DNA of 64,000 nt, from positions 620,001 through 684,000 of the forward strand of contig NZ_PCOV01000001.1 of assembly GCF_002979435.1 (NCBI RefSeq), given 5' to 3'. Below the pieces are notes generated by a model. The model worked only from the letters and a program-made list of their open reading frames with translations, had not been told where the DNA came from and ran no database searches. This document shows, piece after piece, positions 53,853-63,112 of the stretch. The DNA is from Microbacterium sp. MYb66 (GTDB taxonomy: Bacteria; Actinomycetota; Actinomycetes; Actinomycetales; Microbacteriaceae). The stretch's first letter is position 1, and every line of letters begins with the position of its first letter. A program made the translations under genes and the position numbers.

Positions 53853-56323
53853 GTTCGCCGTCCGAGAAGTACGCGCGCGCGCAGGAAGCAGCAGAGCACC
53901 CGCAGACTTCGGCGTTCGCCGCCCTGCAGAAGTTCGAGCTGGATCCCTTCCAGGTGGCCGGATGCCATGCACTCGAGAACGGCCGAAGCGTACTCGTGGC
54001 CGCGCCCACGGGTGCCGGCAAGACGATCGTCGGCGAGTTCGCGATCCACCTCGCCATGCAGACCTCGGCTGACAAGGCGTTCTACACGACGCCGATGAAG
54101 GCGCTTTCGAATCAGAAGTTCCGCGAACTGGTCGACGTCTACGGGGCAGACCAGGTGGGGCTGCTCACCGGGGACACGAATATCAACGGCGGCGCGCGCA
54201 TCGTGGTGATGACCACCGAAGTTCTGCGCAACATGATCTACGCCGACTCCGCCGCCCTCCGCGATCTGCGTTACGTGATCATGGACGAGGTCCACTACCT
54301 CGCCGATCGCTTCCGGGGCGCGGTGTGGGAAGAGGTCATCATCCACCTCCCCGCGCGTGTGCGTCTGGTGTCGCTGAGCGCCACGGTATCGAACGCCGAG
54401 GAGTTCGGTGACTGGCTCGATACGGTGCGCGGCGACACCGAGGTGATCGTCTCCGAGATCAGACCCGTGCCGCTGGAACAGCACGTCCTGGTGCGCGATG
54501 ACCTCCTCCCGCTTTTCGACGACCGTGCGGGTCTCGCAACCGCTCAGGTGAACCAGGAGCTGATGCGCATCCGCTCCTCCACGGGGTCCCACTACGACAA
54601 CAACCGGCAGGCGCAGTCGTACCGCAGCGATCGACATGCCGGTCGGCAGGCGCAGCGCCCGCCCAGAGGCGGACGTCGCCCCGTCCGGGCCGCCAACGCT
54701 CGCCGGATCGAGCGGATGGACCGCCCCGACGTCGTCCGTCTGCTGGAGCGGTCGAATCTGCTCCCCGCGATCTTCTTCATCTTCAGTCGCGTGGGCTGCG
54801 ATGCGGCCGTGCAGCAGGTGCGCCGCTCCGGCATCAGATTGACGTCCTCAGAGGAGCGCACGGAGATCCGCTCCATCGTCGAGGACCGCACCCGTTCACT
54901 CCAGGACGAGGATCTCGACGTTCTCGGATACTGGGAGTGGCTCGACAATCTCGAGCGCGGTGTCGCTTCGCATCACGCGGGACTCCTGCCGGCCTTCAAG
55001 GAAGTGGTCGAAGAGCTCTACCGGCGCAAGCTCGTGAAGGTCGTCTTCGCCACCGAGACGCTGGCCCTGGGGATCAACATGCCGGCGCGAACCGTCGTTC
55101 TCGAGAAGATGGAGAAGTTCAACGGCGAAGCGCGCGTGGCGATCACTTCGGGGGAGTACACCCAGCTCACCGGGCGCGCCGGACGGCGGGGGATCGACGT
55201 CGAGGGTCACGCCGTCGTGCAGTGGACCGAGGGGATGGACCCGCAGGCCGTCGCCGCACTCGCATCACGCCGGACCTACCCCCTGAACTCCAGCTTCCGG
55301 CCCACGTACAACATGGCCGTGAACCTGATCGACCTGTTCGGCAAGACCAGGGCGCGAGAGATACTCGAGTCCTCCTTCGCACAGTTCCAGGCCGACCGTG
55401 CAGTCGTCGGACTGGCACGACAGGTACGCGAGGCCGAGGAATCGCTGGCCGGATACCAGAGCGCGATGGCCTGCGAGCATGGCGACTTCCCGGAGTATGC
55501 GGCCATCCGTCGGGAGCTGAGCGATCTCGAGAAGAAGAATCGTCAGGACACCCACGCTCCGCGCGCCTCCCGGGACAAGCGGATGAAGCGCATCCAGACG
55601 CTGCGGACGCAGATGCAGCGTCATCCGTGTCATCGCTGCCCCGACCGCGAAGCGCATGCTCGCTGGGCGGAGCGCTACTGGAAGCTCAAGCGGCAGACCG
55701 ACCGGACCCGGCGACAGATCGAGACCCGCACCGGAACAGTGGCACGAGTCTTCGACCGCGTGGTCGAGGTACTGGAGACTCTCGACTACGTGGTCCAGGA
55801 AGACGGTGAGACCGCCCTCACTGATGCCGGACGCACGATGCGCCGCATCTACGGAGAACGCGACCTCCTCGTCGCAGAATCGCTGCGCCAGGGCCTGTGG
55901 GCGGGCCTGGATGCCCCGTCCCTCGCCGCGATGGCGAGCTGTCTCGTGTATGAACCGCGTCGCGATGAGGCGAACGCGGGGGAGCGCGACCTCCCGCGCG
56001 GAGCGTTCCGCGCCGCGTACGAGAAGACGACGACGCTGTGGGCGCAGCTCGACGACCTGGAGCAGGACCACCACCTTCCGGGGAGCGAGCCGCTCGCCGC
56101 AGGGCTGGCCGGCGCGATGCACTCGTGGGCTCGCGGAGGACTGCTCGACCGGGTGCTGATCGATGCGGACATGGCCGCCGGCGATTTCGTGCGCTGGGCG
56201 AAGCAGACGATCGACCTCCTCGATCAACTCTCGATCGTGGCAGAGGATGCAGCCCTTGCACGCACCGCCCGCGCGGCGCTCGACGGCGTGCGCCGCGGCA
56301 TCGTCGCGTATTCCTCGATGTGA
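53849..56323 (+). CDS. helY: HelY, Ski2-like DEVH RNA/DNA helicase
   Basis: 824 residues. Motif I is AAPTGAGKTIV, motif II is DEVHYLADRFRG (DEVH), motif III is LSATVSN and motif VI is QLTGRAGRRGID. Before the second RecA domain there is a Gln/Arg-rich insert (about 245-290) with no known fold. A Ski2-like C-terminal domain carries a CHRCPDREAH segment. Substrates in actinobacteria are not settled (RNA turnover or repair). It is part of the conserved pafBC-tatAC-helY block. Confidence 0.93.
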   Translation: MSSPSEKYARAQEAAEHPQTSAFAALQKFELDPFQVAGCHALENGRSVLVAAPTGAGKTIVGEFAIHLAMQTSADKAFYTTPMKALSNQKFRELVDVYGADQVGLLTGDTNINGGARIVVMTTEVLRNMIYADSAALRDLRYVIMDEVHYLADRFRGAVWEEVIIHLPARVRLVSLSATVSNAEEFGDWLDTVRGDTEVIVSEIRPVPLEQHVLVRDDLLPLFDDRAGLATAQVNQELMRIRSSTGSHYDNNRQAQSYRSDRHAGRQAQRPPRGGRRPVRAANARRIERMDRPDVVRLLERSNLLPAIFFIFSRVGCDAAVQQVRRSGIRLTSSEERTEIRSIVEDRTRSLQDEDLDVLGYWEWLDNLERGVASHHAGLLPAFKEVVEELYRRKLVKVVFATETLALGINMPARTVVLEKMEKFNGEARVAITSGEYTQLTGRAGRRGIDVEGHAVVQWTEGMDPQAVAALASRRTYPLNSSFRPTYNMAVNLIDLFGKTRAREILESSFAQFQADRAVVGLARQVREAEESLAGYQSAMACEHGDFPEYAAIRRELSDLEKKNRQDTHAPRASRDKRMKRIQTLRTQMQRHPCHRCPDREAHARWAERYWKLKRQTDRTRRQIETRTGTVARVFDRVVEVLETLDYVVQEDGETALTDAGRTMRRIYGERDLLVAESLRQGLWAGLDAPSLAAMASCLVYEPRRDEANAGERDLPRGAFRAAYEKTTTLWAQLDDLEQDHHLPGSEPLAAGLAGAMHSWARGGLLDRVLIDADMAAGDFVRWAKQTIDLLDQLSIVAEDAALARTARAALDGVRRGIVAYSSM

Positions 56324-56325
56324 GA

Positions 56326-57858
56326 ATGGACGGGATGACCGAGCCCCGCGCGCCCCGGCGCGCCCTTCTACCGCTCTGGGCCGCCGCGCTGTCCGCCGCC
56401 CTCGCAGCAGTCCTGATGGATCTCGCCTACCCCGAGGCCGCCGTGTGGGTCCTCGCGTTCCCCGCGACGGCGCTGCTCCTCGTCAGCCTGATCGGGCGGC
56501 GCTTCGGGGGAGCACTGCTGGTCGGACTCTTTTACGGCATCCTCTTCTTCGCCCTCCTGGTCTCCTGGACCTCGCGCTACCTCGGGCCGGTGCCCTGGGG
56601 CGCGCTCAGCGTCGTGGAGGGCGGATTGACCGCGCTGGCACTCGTCCCGATCGCTCTGGCCTACCGCTGGCTGCCACGGGCGTTCCCCGGTACCTCCGGG
56701 CGGCTTCTGGGGCTTCCAGCGATCGTCGCAGCGCTCTGGGTGGGTCGTGAGCTCTTCGTCGGTTCCTGGCCCTATGGCGGGTTCCCGTGGGCGCGACTCG
56801 GAATGAGTCAGGCGGAGAGTCCGCTCGCCCCGATCTCGTCGTGGGTGGGCGTCAGTGGTCTCAGCTTCCTCATGGTGTTCTTCGTGGCGATGCTGATCGA
56901 GGTCGTCCGCCTGCGTGCCTGGCGTCATCCGCTCCGGCTGCTCGTGCCGGCGGCTCTCGTCGTGCTCCTGCTGTTCACACCGCTGTTCCCCACCTCATCG
57001 AGCGGATCGATGCGCATCGCGGCTGTCCAGGGCAACGGACCGACCGGCTACTTCGATGACCGTGAGCCCTTCTCAGTCATCCAAGCGCAGACGGATGCGA
57101 CGATCCCGCTCTACGGGCAGGACGTCGACCTGCTGGTGTGGCCGGAAGGCTCGCTCGACGGGGACCCGTTCCAGAATGATGCACTGGCACGCCGAATGAC
57201 CCTCGTCAGCACGCGGATCGGTGCACCACTGCTGGCTAACGCGGCCACCGGTCGGGATGACCTCTACTTCAACACCTCGATGCTGTGGACGGACGAGGGA
57301 ACGGCGACCCAGATCCACGACAAACGACACCCCGTTCCGTTCGGGGAGTACGTCCCGGATCGCGCCTTCTTCAACGCGCTGGCGCCCGACCTGATCGGGC
57401 TCATCCAGAGGGAATACACGCCGGGTTCTAACCCCCCGCTCGTCGACATCGATGGCGTCCCCATCGGTCTCGCCATCTGCTTCGACGTGATCTACGACGA
57501 CGTCATCTGGGAGGGGCTGAACTCCGGCGCCGAGGTGCTGGTGTTCCAGACCAACAACGCCGATTTCCGCGGCACCGATGAGAACCTGCAGCAGCTGGCG
57601 TTCGCTCGGATGCGTGCGATCGAGACGGGCCGCAGCGTCGTCAACGTCTCGACCGTCGGCACGAGTCAGGTGATCCGCGCGAACGGCTCGACGGTGACCA
57701 GCCTGGACGCAGGAGAGGCCGGAGCGATGCTCGAGGATGTCGAGCTCCGTTCCGGCCTCACGGCTGGTGTCGTCCTGGGTCCCTGGATTCAGATGATTCT
57801 GCTCTGGGGCGGTCTGGGCGCGCTCGTCGTCGGGTGGTGGCGCGCCCGGGGGCGCTAG
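56326..57858 (+). CDS. lnt: Apolipoprotein N-acyltransferase
   Basis: Membrane enzyme that adds the third acyl chain to lipoproteins. The protein has about 510 residues. About six N-terminal membrane helices are followed by an extracytoplasmic nitrilase domain. Catalytic Glu is in LVWPEGSLDG, Lys in IHDKRHPVPFGEYVP and Cys in GLAICFDVIYDD. A final helix is at the C-terminus. Start choices are GTG 56320 (overlapping the helY stop), ATG 56326 and ATG 56335; no strong ribosome site separates them. Confidence 0.93.
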   Translation: MDGMTEPRAPRRALLPLWAAALSAALAAVLMDLAYPEAAVWVLAFPATALLLVSLIGRRFGGALLVGLFYGILFFALLVSWTSRYLGPVPWGALSVVEGGLTALALVPIALAYRWLPRAFPGTSGRLLGLPAIVAALWVGRELFVGSWPYGGFPWARLGMSQAESPLAPISSWVGVSGLSFLMVFFVAMLIEVVRLRAWRHPLRLLVPAALVVLLLFTPLFPTSSSGSMRIAAVQGNGPTGYFDDREPFSVIQAQTDATIPLYGQDVDLLVWPEGSLDGDPFQNDALARRMTLVSTRIGAPLLANAATGRDDLYFNTSMLWTDEGTATQIHDKRHPVPFGEYVPDRAFFNALAPDLIGLIQREYTPGSNPPLVDIDGVPIGLAICFDVIYDDVIWEGLNSGAEVLVFQTNNADFRGTDENLQQLAFARMRAIETGRSVVNVSTVGTSQVIRANGSTVTSLDAGEAGAMLEDVELRSGLTAGVVLGPWIQMILLWGGLGALVVGWWRARGR

Positions 57859-58238
57859 GCGCCGATCTTCTCGCGAGTGGGGTCTTCGCCGGCACCACGG
57901 CGGGCCCGGATGAAGGCGAGGCGCTCTTCGAGGAGCTCCTCGAGCTCCGCGCGGGTGCGACGCTCCATGAGCATGTCCCAGTGGGTGCGGGCGGCCTTCT
58001 CGTCGCTGGCCTCGAGCGTCACGGCGTGGCCGTCGACGTTCAGGCGTGCTTCCGCGCCGCACGAACGGCACTCCCAGGTCTGGGGCGGTTCGGCGTCCGC
58101 CGCGAACATCAGGTTCGTGACGTGGCCGCAGGTGTCACAGGAATAGGTGGTCTCACGGCGCTCCATGAAAACGACGCCCTCTTCGCTCTGTAGGCTCTGG
58201 GCGCCGAGTCGGATGCCGCGCAGGCTGCGATCTGCCAT
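57855..58238 (-). CDS. rbpA: RbpA, RNA-polymerase-binding transcription activator
   Basis: 127-residue actinobacterial factor that binds the group I sigma factor and core polymerase and stabilises open complexes. The N-terminal tail has SLRGIRLGAQSL. The core has a Cys pair (CDTCGHV, WECRSCGAEA) that may bind zinc. The C-terminal sigma-interaction helix is EELLEERLAFIRARR. GAGAGGACC lies before the ATG. It overlaps the lnt end by 4 bp tail-to-tail. The same lnt/ppm1-rbpA adjacency occurs in M. tuberculosis, from memory. Confidence 0.96.
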   Translation of the reverse strand: MADRSLRGIRLGAQSLQSEEGVVFMERRETTYSCDTCGHVTNLMFAADAEPPQTWECRSCGAEARLNVDGHAVTLEASDEKAARTHWDMLMERRTRAELEELLEERLAFIRARRGAGEDPTREKIGA

Positions 58239-58363
58239 TTTGTGGTCCTCTCGTCGCTGTCAGGTATAACGCTCCAGCCTGTGCGCTTCATCCACGCAGG
58301 CGGCTTCTCGGCGGAACTCACAGGTTAATCTCAGCGCCGGAGGTTATGGGGCGAGTCGTGAGG

Positions 58364-59140
58364 CTAATGCGACGAGACCGTCTTGAGGGCTAGGTCGGCG
58401 CGGTCGGACACGATGCCGTCCACTCCGAGAGCGACCAGACGCCGCATGTCATCGGCGTCGTTGACGGTCCAGATATGGACCTCTACGCCGCGACGGTGCG
58501 CAGCTCGGAGAAGCGAAGGCGTCAGCACCTTCAGCGCGCCGTATCGCTCCGGGATCTGGAGGGCATCGATATCGCGGAGCAGGCGGGCAGGGGAGAGGCG
58601 GAGAGCGGACAGCGCCCGCAAGGCAGCGATCGACCTGCTGCCCCCGGACGTCGCCGGCCGGATCGACGCTCCGGCGCGCAGTACGGACGACAGCGTGGCA
58701 CGACGGCTGTCGTCGGAGAAGCTCGTGACGAGCACGCGATGAGTGTGGTCCGCGAGGATGGGTCCGAGTGGATCGACGGCGGCATCCGTCTTCACGTCGA
58801 TGTTGAAACGGATACCCGGGAAGGACGCGAGTGCCTCGCTGACGGTGAGGAGGCCCCCGTGATCAGCGAACAGGGAGCGAAGCTCCCGCGTCCGCACTTC
58901 GCGCACCAGGCGAGGATCGTTCGCGAGGCGCTTCAGCGTCGGGTCGTGGAACAGCACCACATCGCCGTCGGCGGTCACCTGGCAGTCGGTCTCGATGAAC
59001 TCGGCGCCTGCAGCATGCGCGGCGGCGAACGCCCCGGCCGAGTTCTCCCAGATGCCCGAATCCTCGCCGGCCGCGCTGATCAGACCGCGGTGGGCGAGGA
59101 CTCGAGGATGCTGCGCCTTGGCGAAGTAGGGGTGTGTCAC
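58364..59140 (-). CDS. Glycerophosphodiester phosphodiesterase
   Basis: 258-residue TIM-barrel enzyme that hydrolyses glycerophosphodiesters to glycerol-3-phosphate. Conserved sites are LAHRGLI (catalytic His), WENSAGAF, FIETDCQVTADGDVVLFHDPTLKRL (metal Glu/Asp and second His) and FNIDVKTD. There is no signal peptide, so it is cytosolic. The GTG start overlaps the SPFH stop (GTGA), linking phospholipid turnover to the SPFH/NfeD pair. Confidence 0.93.
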   Translation of the reverse strand: MTHPYFAKAQHPRVLAHRGLISAAGEDSGIWENSAGAFAAAHAAGAEFIETDCQVTADGDVVLFHDPTLKRLANDPRLVREVRTRELRSLFADHGGLLTVSEALASFPGIRFNIDVKTDAAVDPLGPILADHTHRVLVTSFSDDSRRATLSSVLRAGASIRPATSGGSRSIAALRALSALRLSPARLLRDIDALQIPERYGALKVLTPSLLRAAHRRGVEVHIWTVNDADDMRRLVALGVDGIVSDRADLALKTVSSH

Positions 59141-60066
59141 GCGCCCGGAAGCGTGTTCGTCGGCCCCTGGCCCGGCTTCGGCGTGAACGCGCTGCCGATG
59201 CCCTTGAGCGCCTCGGTGAGTTCGCTCGGGATGATCCAGAGCTTGTTCGACTGACCCTCACTGATCTTCGGGAGCATCTGCAGGTACTGGTAAGCGAGGA
59301 GCTTGTCGTCCGGCTCGCCCTGATGGATGGCGCTGAACACGTTCTGGATCGCCTCAGCCTCGCCCTGGGCCCGGAGCACCGCCGCCTGCTTGTCGCCCTC
59401 TGCGCGGAGGATCTCCGCCTGACGAGCACCCTCGGCCTCGAGGATCGCCGACTGCTTGGTGCCCTCGGCTGTCAGGATCGCTGCACGACGGTCACGCTCG
59501 GCGCGCATCTGCTTCTCCATCGAGTCCTGGATGGAGATGGGCGGATCGATCGCCTTGAGCTCCACACGTCCGACGCGGATGCCCCACTTGCCGGTGGCCT
59601 CGTCGAGCACGACGCGCAGCTGGCCGTTGATGTTGTCACGGCTCGTGAGCGCTTCCTCGAGGTTGAGTCCACCGACCACGTTGCGCAGCGTGGTGGTGGT
59701 CAGCTGCTCGACGGCACCGAGGTAGTTCGCGATCTCATAGGTCGCGGCACGTGCATCGGTGACCTGGAAATAGACGACCGTGTCGATGGACACGACCAGG
59801 TTGTCCTCGGTGATCACCGGCTGCGGCGGGAAGGAGACGACCTGCTCGCGCATGTCGATCAGGGGGCGCAGACGATCGATGAACGGGACGAGGACGTTCA
59901 GACCCGGGGTCAATGTCTTGTGATACCGCCCCAGACGCTCCACGACCCCGGCAGTGGCCTGCGGGATGATGCGGATCGCTCGTGCGACGGTGACCACGAC
60001 GAAGATGATCACCGCGATGACGAGGATCCACAGGATCGCGGTGGGGATGAACGAGGCGTCGTTCAC
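59137..60066 (-). CDS. SPFH/Band-7 membrane-scaffold protein
   Basis: 309 residues. One N-terminal membrane helix (AILWILVIAVIIFVVVTVARAI) is followed by the Band-7 domain (GVVERLGRYHKTLTPGLNVLVPFIDRL, MREQVVSFPPQPVITEDNLVVSIDTVVYFQVTD). An Ala/Glu/Arg-rich coiled coil (about 175-245) and a short C-tail follow. QmcA/stomatin-like proteins organise membrane microdomains and regulate membrane proteases. The NfeD partner is directly upstream. Confidence 0.94.
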   Translation of the reverse strand: MNDASFIPTAILWILVIAVIIFVVVTVARAIRIIPQATAGVVERLGRYHKTLTPGLNVLVPFIDRLRPLIDMREQVVSFPPQPVITEDNLVVSIDTVVYFQVTDARAATYEIANYLGAVEQLTTTTLRNVVGGLNLEEALTSRDNINGQLRVVLDEATGKWGIRVGRVELKAIDPPISIQDSMEKQMRAERDRRAAILTAEGTKQSAILEAEGARQAEILRAEGDKQAAVLRAQGEAEAIQNVFSAIHQGEPDDKLLAYQYLQMLPKISEGQSNKLWIIPSELTEALKGIGSAFTPKPGQGPTNTLPGA

Positions 60067-60075
60067 GGGGTACTC

Positions 60076-60549
60076 CTAGTCGTTGATGGGACGGACGATG
60101 GCGGTGGCACCGTTGATCGCGCTCACGGCGACCGGTGCTCCCGGGGGGATCGGCACGGACGTGGCCGCGCGGGCGGTCCAGGTGTCGCCGTTGGCGAGCT
60201 TGACCTGACCGGAGATCTGGGTGATCTCGTGCAGCGCGATCCCACGCAGATCCACGAGGGCGTCGACGTTGGACTTGGTGGGGTCCTCGCCGCGCCGCAG
60301 ACGCTTCAGGAGCGGGGGGCGCAGGAAGAGGATGAACAGGGCAGCTGCCGCGGCGGCGATGATCACCTGCAGCCAGACCGGCACGCCGACCAGATCGGTC
60401 ACCAGACCGACCACGCTGCCGAAGCTCAGCATGAGGAACGTGAAGTCCAGCGAGAGCATCTCGATGACGAGGAAGACGGCGATCAGGACCAGCCAGCCGA
60501 TCCAAGCCCATTGGTCGATGAACGTGACGAATGTCGCGAAGTTGTCCAT
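60076..60549 (-). CDS. NfeD-family membrane protein
   Basis: 157 residues. Hydrophobic helices are at about 14-35, 40-58 and 60-76, followed by an OB-fold domain (VDLRGIALHEITQISGQVKLANGDTWTARAA...PPGAPVAVSAINGATAIV). NfeD1b proteins act with an SPFH partner, here 9 bp downstream. The ATG has AAAGGAGG upstream. It is the first gene of the nfeD-SPFH-GDPD operon. Confidence 0.92.
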   Translation of the reverse strand: MDNFATFVTFIDQWAWIGWLVLIAVFLVIEMLSLDFTFLMLSFGSVVGLVTDLVGVPVWLQVIIAAAAAALFILFLRPPLLKRLRRGEDPTKSNVDALVDLRGIALHEITQISGQVKLANGDTWTARAATSVPIPPGAPVAVSAINGATAIVRPIND

Positions 60550-60617
60550 GCGGCCTCCTTTGTGGTCAACGTATCACGCGGGCGGCCGCCGATCCGGGTG
60601 CCACAGCAGTCGCTTGG

Positions 60618-60623
60618 TAGTGT
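60618..60623 (+). promoter_or_regulatory. -10 box TAGTGT of the SDR gene
   Basis: It implies a start near 60630 and a leader of about 40 nt before GTG 60672, which has GAGGAG upstream. Confidence 0.4.
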
Positions 60624-60671
60624 GAGAGTGCCGTGCGATCGCGGCTTTTTCACGCATCATGAGGAGTCACC

Positions 60672-61436
60672 GTGACCGACGTTCTTCCCGCAAGATCCCT
60701 CGACGGCAAGGTCGCCCTTGTCACCGGTTCATCGCGCGGGATCGGTGCCGACACCGTCCGCTACCTCGCCGAGGCCGGCGCAGACGTCGTCATCAACTTC
60801 CGCAACAAGGCACCGCGCGCGGAGAAGCTCGCCGCTCAGCTGCGGGAGCTGGGGCGCCGGGCTCTCGTCGTCGGTGCCGACCTCACCGATCCGGGTTCCG
60901 TCGCCGAGATGTTCGACGCGATCCGGGCCGAGTACGGGCGCCTCGACGTCCTGGTGCTCAACGCCTCCGGCGGCATGGAGTCCGGCATGGCCGAGGACTA
61001 TGCGCTCACGCTGAACCGCGATGCCCAGCTCAACGTCCTGAACGCGGCGACGCCGCTGCTCGATGATGGCGCGCGTGTCGTGTTCGTGACCAGTCACCAG
61101 GCTCACTTCATCCGGACCACCCCGACGATGCCTGAGTACGAGCCGGTGGCCCTTTCGAAGCGCGCCGGTGAGGACGCGCTCCGAGAGCTCATCCCTGGTC
61201 TCGCCGAGAAGGGGATCGGATTCACCGTCGTCTCCGGCGACATGATCGAGGGCACCATCACCGCCACTCTGCTGGAGCGTGCCAACCCGGGCGCGATCGC
61301 AGAGCGCCGGGAGTCGGCCGGGAAGCTCTACAACGTGTCGGAGTTCGCGGCCGAGGTCGCGAAAGCGGCCGTCGAGCCCGTGCCCGCCGACAACACGCGT
61401 CTCGTCGGAGACGTGAGCGCGTTCGTCGCGGAATAG
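60672..61436 (+). CDS. Short-chain dehydrogenase/reductase with unusual Y-x6-K active site
   Basis: 254 residues. The cofactor motif is TGSSRGIG (18-25), GADLTDPGS binds the adenine, and NASGG (97-101) is present. Ser141 lies in VFVTSHQ. The Tyr-Lys pair is Tyr156 and Lys163 (YEPVALSK), spaced by six residues as in FabI-type enoyl reductases; the classical YxxxK Tyr position is Val159. The substrate is unknown. GAGGAG precedes the GTG start. Confidence 0.88.
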   Translation: MTDVLPARSLDGKVALVTGSSRGIGADTVRYLAEAGADVVINFRNKAPRAEKLAAQLRELGRRALVVGADLTDPGSVAEMFDAIRAEYGRLDVLVLNASGGMESGMAEDYALTLNRDAQLNVLNAATPLLDDGARVVFVTSHQAHFIRTTPTMPEYEPVALSKRAGEDALRELIPGLAEKGIGFTVVSGDMIEGTITATLLERANPGAIAERRESAGKLYNVSEFAAEVAKAAVEPVPADNTRLVGDVSAFVAE

Positions 61437-61450
61437 CCGCCGAAACAGAG

Positions 61451-61487
61451 GATCGGCCCGCCCTGCACGATGCAGGGCGGGCCGATC
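61451..61487. terminator. Bidirectional terminator hairpin
   Basis: A perfect 17-bp stem (61451-61467 with 61471-61487) with loop CGA, between the convergent SDR and HdeD-like genes. Confidence 0.85.
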
Positions 61488-61501
61488 TCGTCGGGGAGAG
61501 G

Positions 61502-62086
61502 TCAGCCCTGGACTGCGGCGACGTACTCCTTCTCGTCCTTGCCGAGCGTGATGGCTCGGACGATCTGGATGATGCCGAGCACCACCAGCGAGATGCCGAG
61601 CAGCAGCCAGAAGGCGAAGCCGGCGATGAGCGGCGAGAACAGGACGATGATTCCCGCGATGATGCTCAGGATCGCGTAGAGCAGCGTCCACACGCGGGAG
61701 CCGTCGCTACCCAGGAGCGACAGGGCGACGACCCCGTCGACGATCCAGCTGACTCCGATGAAGATCACGACGACGAAGGCCAACGTGGCGGCGGCGACGT
61801 TCAAGTTGAAGAACGCGATGACACCTGCGGCGATGTAGAGCAGCCCGAGAACGATGTGACCCACGCGGGCCCACCCTCCCTTCGTGCTCGAGAAGATCCC
61901 GAGCCCGATGTACACGAGGCCGGCGATGATCAGGTAGGAGGCGAAGATCGCCGTCACGATGACCGCGGACTTGACGGGCCAGACGAGCAGGACGATTCCC
62001 GCGATGAGCGCGAGGACTCCGGCGACGGCCAGCGTGACCCGGATCGACTTGAACAGCGACTTCGCCTCGGTGAGTGGTTCAGACAT
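61502..62086 (-). CDS. HdeD/DUF308-family membrane protein
   Basis: 194 residues with six hydrophobic helices in three pairs, as in HdeD-type (DUF308) proteins (e.g. LAVAGVLALIAGIVLLVWPVKSAVI, LLGISLVVLGIIQIVRAI). In E. coli HdeD is linked to acid resistance; in actinobacteria the role is unknown. ATG 62086 follows an AAAGGGG-like site; the open frame further upstream runs beyond it without support. Confidence 0.85.
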   Translation of the reverse strand: MSEPLTEAKSLFKSIRVTLAVAGVLALIAGIVLLVWPVKSAVIVTAIFASYLIIAGLVYIGLGIFSSTKGGWARVGHIVLGLLYIAAGVIAFFNLNVAAATLAFVVVIFIGVSWIVDGVVALSLLGSDGSRVWTLLYAILSIIAGIIVLFSPLIAGFAFWLLLGISLVVLGIIQIVRAITLGKDEKEYVAAVQG

Positions 62087-62225
62087 GGTGGGGACCCCTT
62101 TCTGAGAAGATCCTGTGAGGATGCCCCTCAGGGTAGCGCCCTCGCGGCACACGATGGGGGAGGAGTGCACACCCGCGTTTCCCGAAGTCATGCCAGGACT
62201 CGCGGCGTCATGGCAAAATCAAGTC

Positions 62226-62666
62226 GTGACCGCCCTGGAAGATTCGCGCCTGCGCGAGCTCACCGTGATGCGGAAGGTCAGGGACCGCATCGACCGGGAG
62301 TATGCGAAACCCCTCGACGTGGAGGCGCTGGCGCGCGGGGTGCACATGTCTGCCGGTCATCTGAGCCGCCAGTTCCGGGACGCGTATGGAGAATCCCCTT
62401 ACTCCTATCTGATGACCCGACGGATCGAGCGAGCGATGGCGCTCCTGAGGAGAGGCGACCTGACGGTGACCGAGGTCTGCTTCGAGGTCGGGTGTTCATC
62501 GCTCGGCACATTCAGCACGAGATTCTCGGAGCTGGTCGGTGTCGCACCCAGCGTGTACCGTGAACGCGCCGCGAACGTCGAAGGGATTCCCTCCTTTCAG
62601 GCGAAGCAGGTGACCAGACCGATCAGGAATCGAGAAGCGCCGCGCACCGATGCGCACCTAACGTGA
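62226..62666 (+). CDS. AraC-type helix-turn-helix regulator (short form)
   Basis: 146 residues that are mostly the AraC double helix-turn-helix: LDVEALARGVHMSAGHLSRQFRDAYGESPYSYLMTRRIERAMALL and VTEVCFEVGCSSLGTFSTRFSELVGVAPSVYRER. There is no ligand domain. GTG 62226 lies 6 nt after CAAAAT, a weak leaderless promoter. Its stop overlaps the VOC start (GTGA), so the two are coupled. Confidence 0.88.
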   Translation: MTALEDSRLRELTVMRKVRDRIDREYAKPLDVEALARGVHMSAGHLSRQFRDAYGESPYSYLMTRRIERAMALLRRGDLTVTEVCFEVGCSSLGTFSTRFSELVGVAPSVYRERAANVEGIPSFQAKQVTRPIRNREAPRTDAHLT

Positions 62667-63082
62667 TCACCATGAACATCAGCATCCACTACGCATTCCT
62701 CCCACACACCGACGCTGACGCTGCCCTCGCCTTCTACCGAGATGCTCTCGGCTTCGAAGTGCGAAACGACGTCGGCTACGACGGCTTGCGCTGGCTCACG
62801 GTCGGCCCCGAGGGGCAGCCGGAGACCTCGATCGTGCTGCACCCGCCGGCAACCGACCCCGGCATCACGGATGCCGAGAGGCAGACGATCCTGGAACTCA
62901 TCGCCAAGGGCAGCTACGCGGCGCTCACGCTGGCGAGCGACGATGTCGACGGGCTGTTCGAACGCCTCGTCGAAGGCGGCGCCGACGTCGTCCAGGAGCC
63001 GATGGATCAACCGTACGGCGTGCGCGACTGCGCCTTCCGCGACCCCGCAGGCAACCTGCTCCGTATCAACCAGGCCGTCTGA
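62663..63082 (+). CDS. VOC-family (glyoxalase/dioxygenase-fold) protein
   Basis: 139 residues with two beta-alpha-beta-beta-beta units. DADAALAFYRDALGFEV begins the first; DDVDGLFERLVEGGADVV and GVRDCAFRDPAGNLLRINQ form the second. Members include glyoxalases and antibiotic-binding or -modifying resistance proteins (bleomycin, fosfomycin). GTG 62663 overlaps the AraC stop; ATG 62672 is an alternative. Confidence 0.9.
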   Translation: MITMNISIHYAFLPHTDADAALAFYRDALGFEVRNDVGYDGLRWLTVGPEGQPETSIVLHPPATDPGITDAERQTILELIAKGSYAALTLASDDVDGLFERLVEGGADVVQEPMDQPYGVRDCAFRDPAGNLLRINQAV

Positions 63083-63112
63083 CTCTCCCAACCGACCGAA
63101 CGAAGGACGCCG

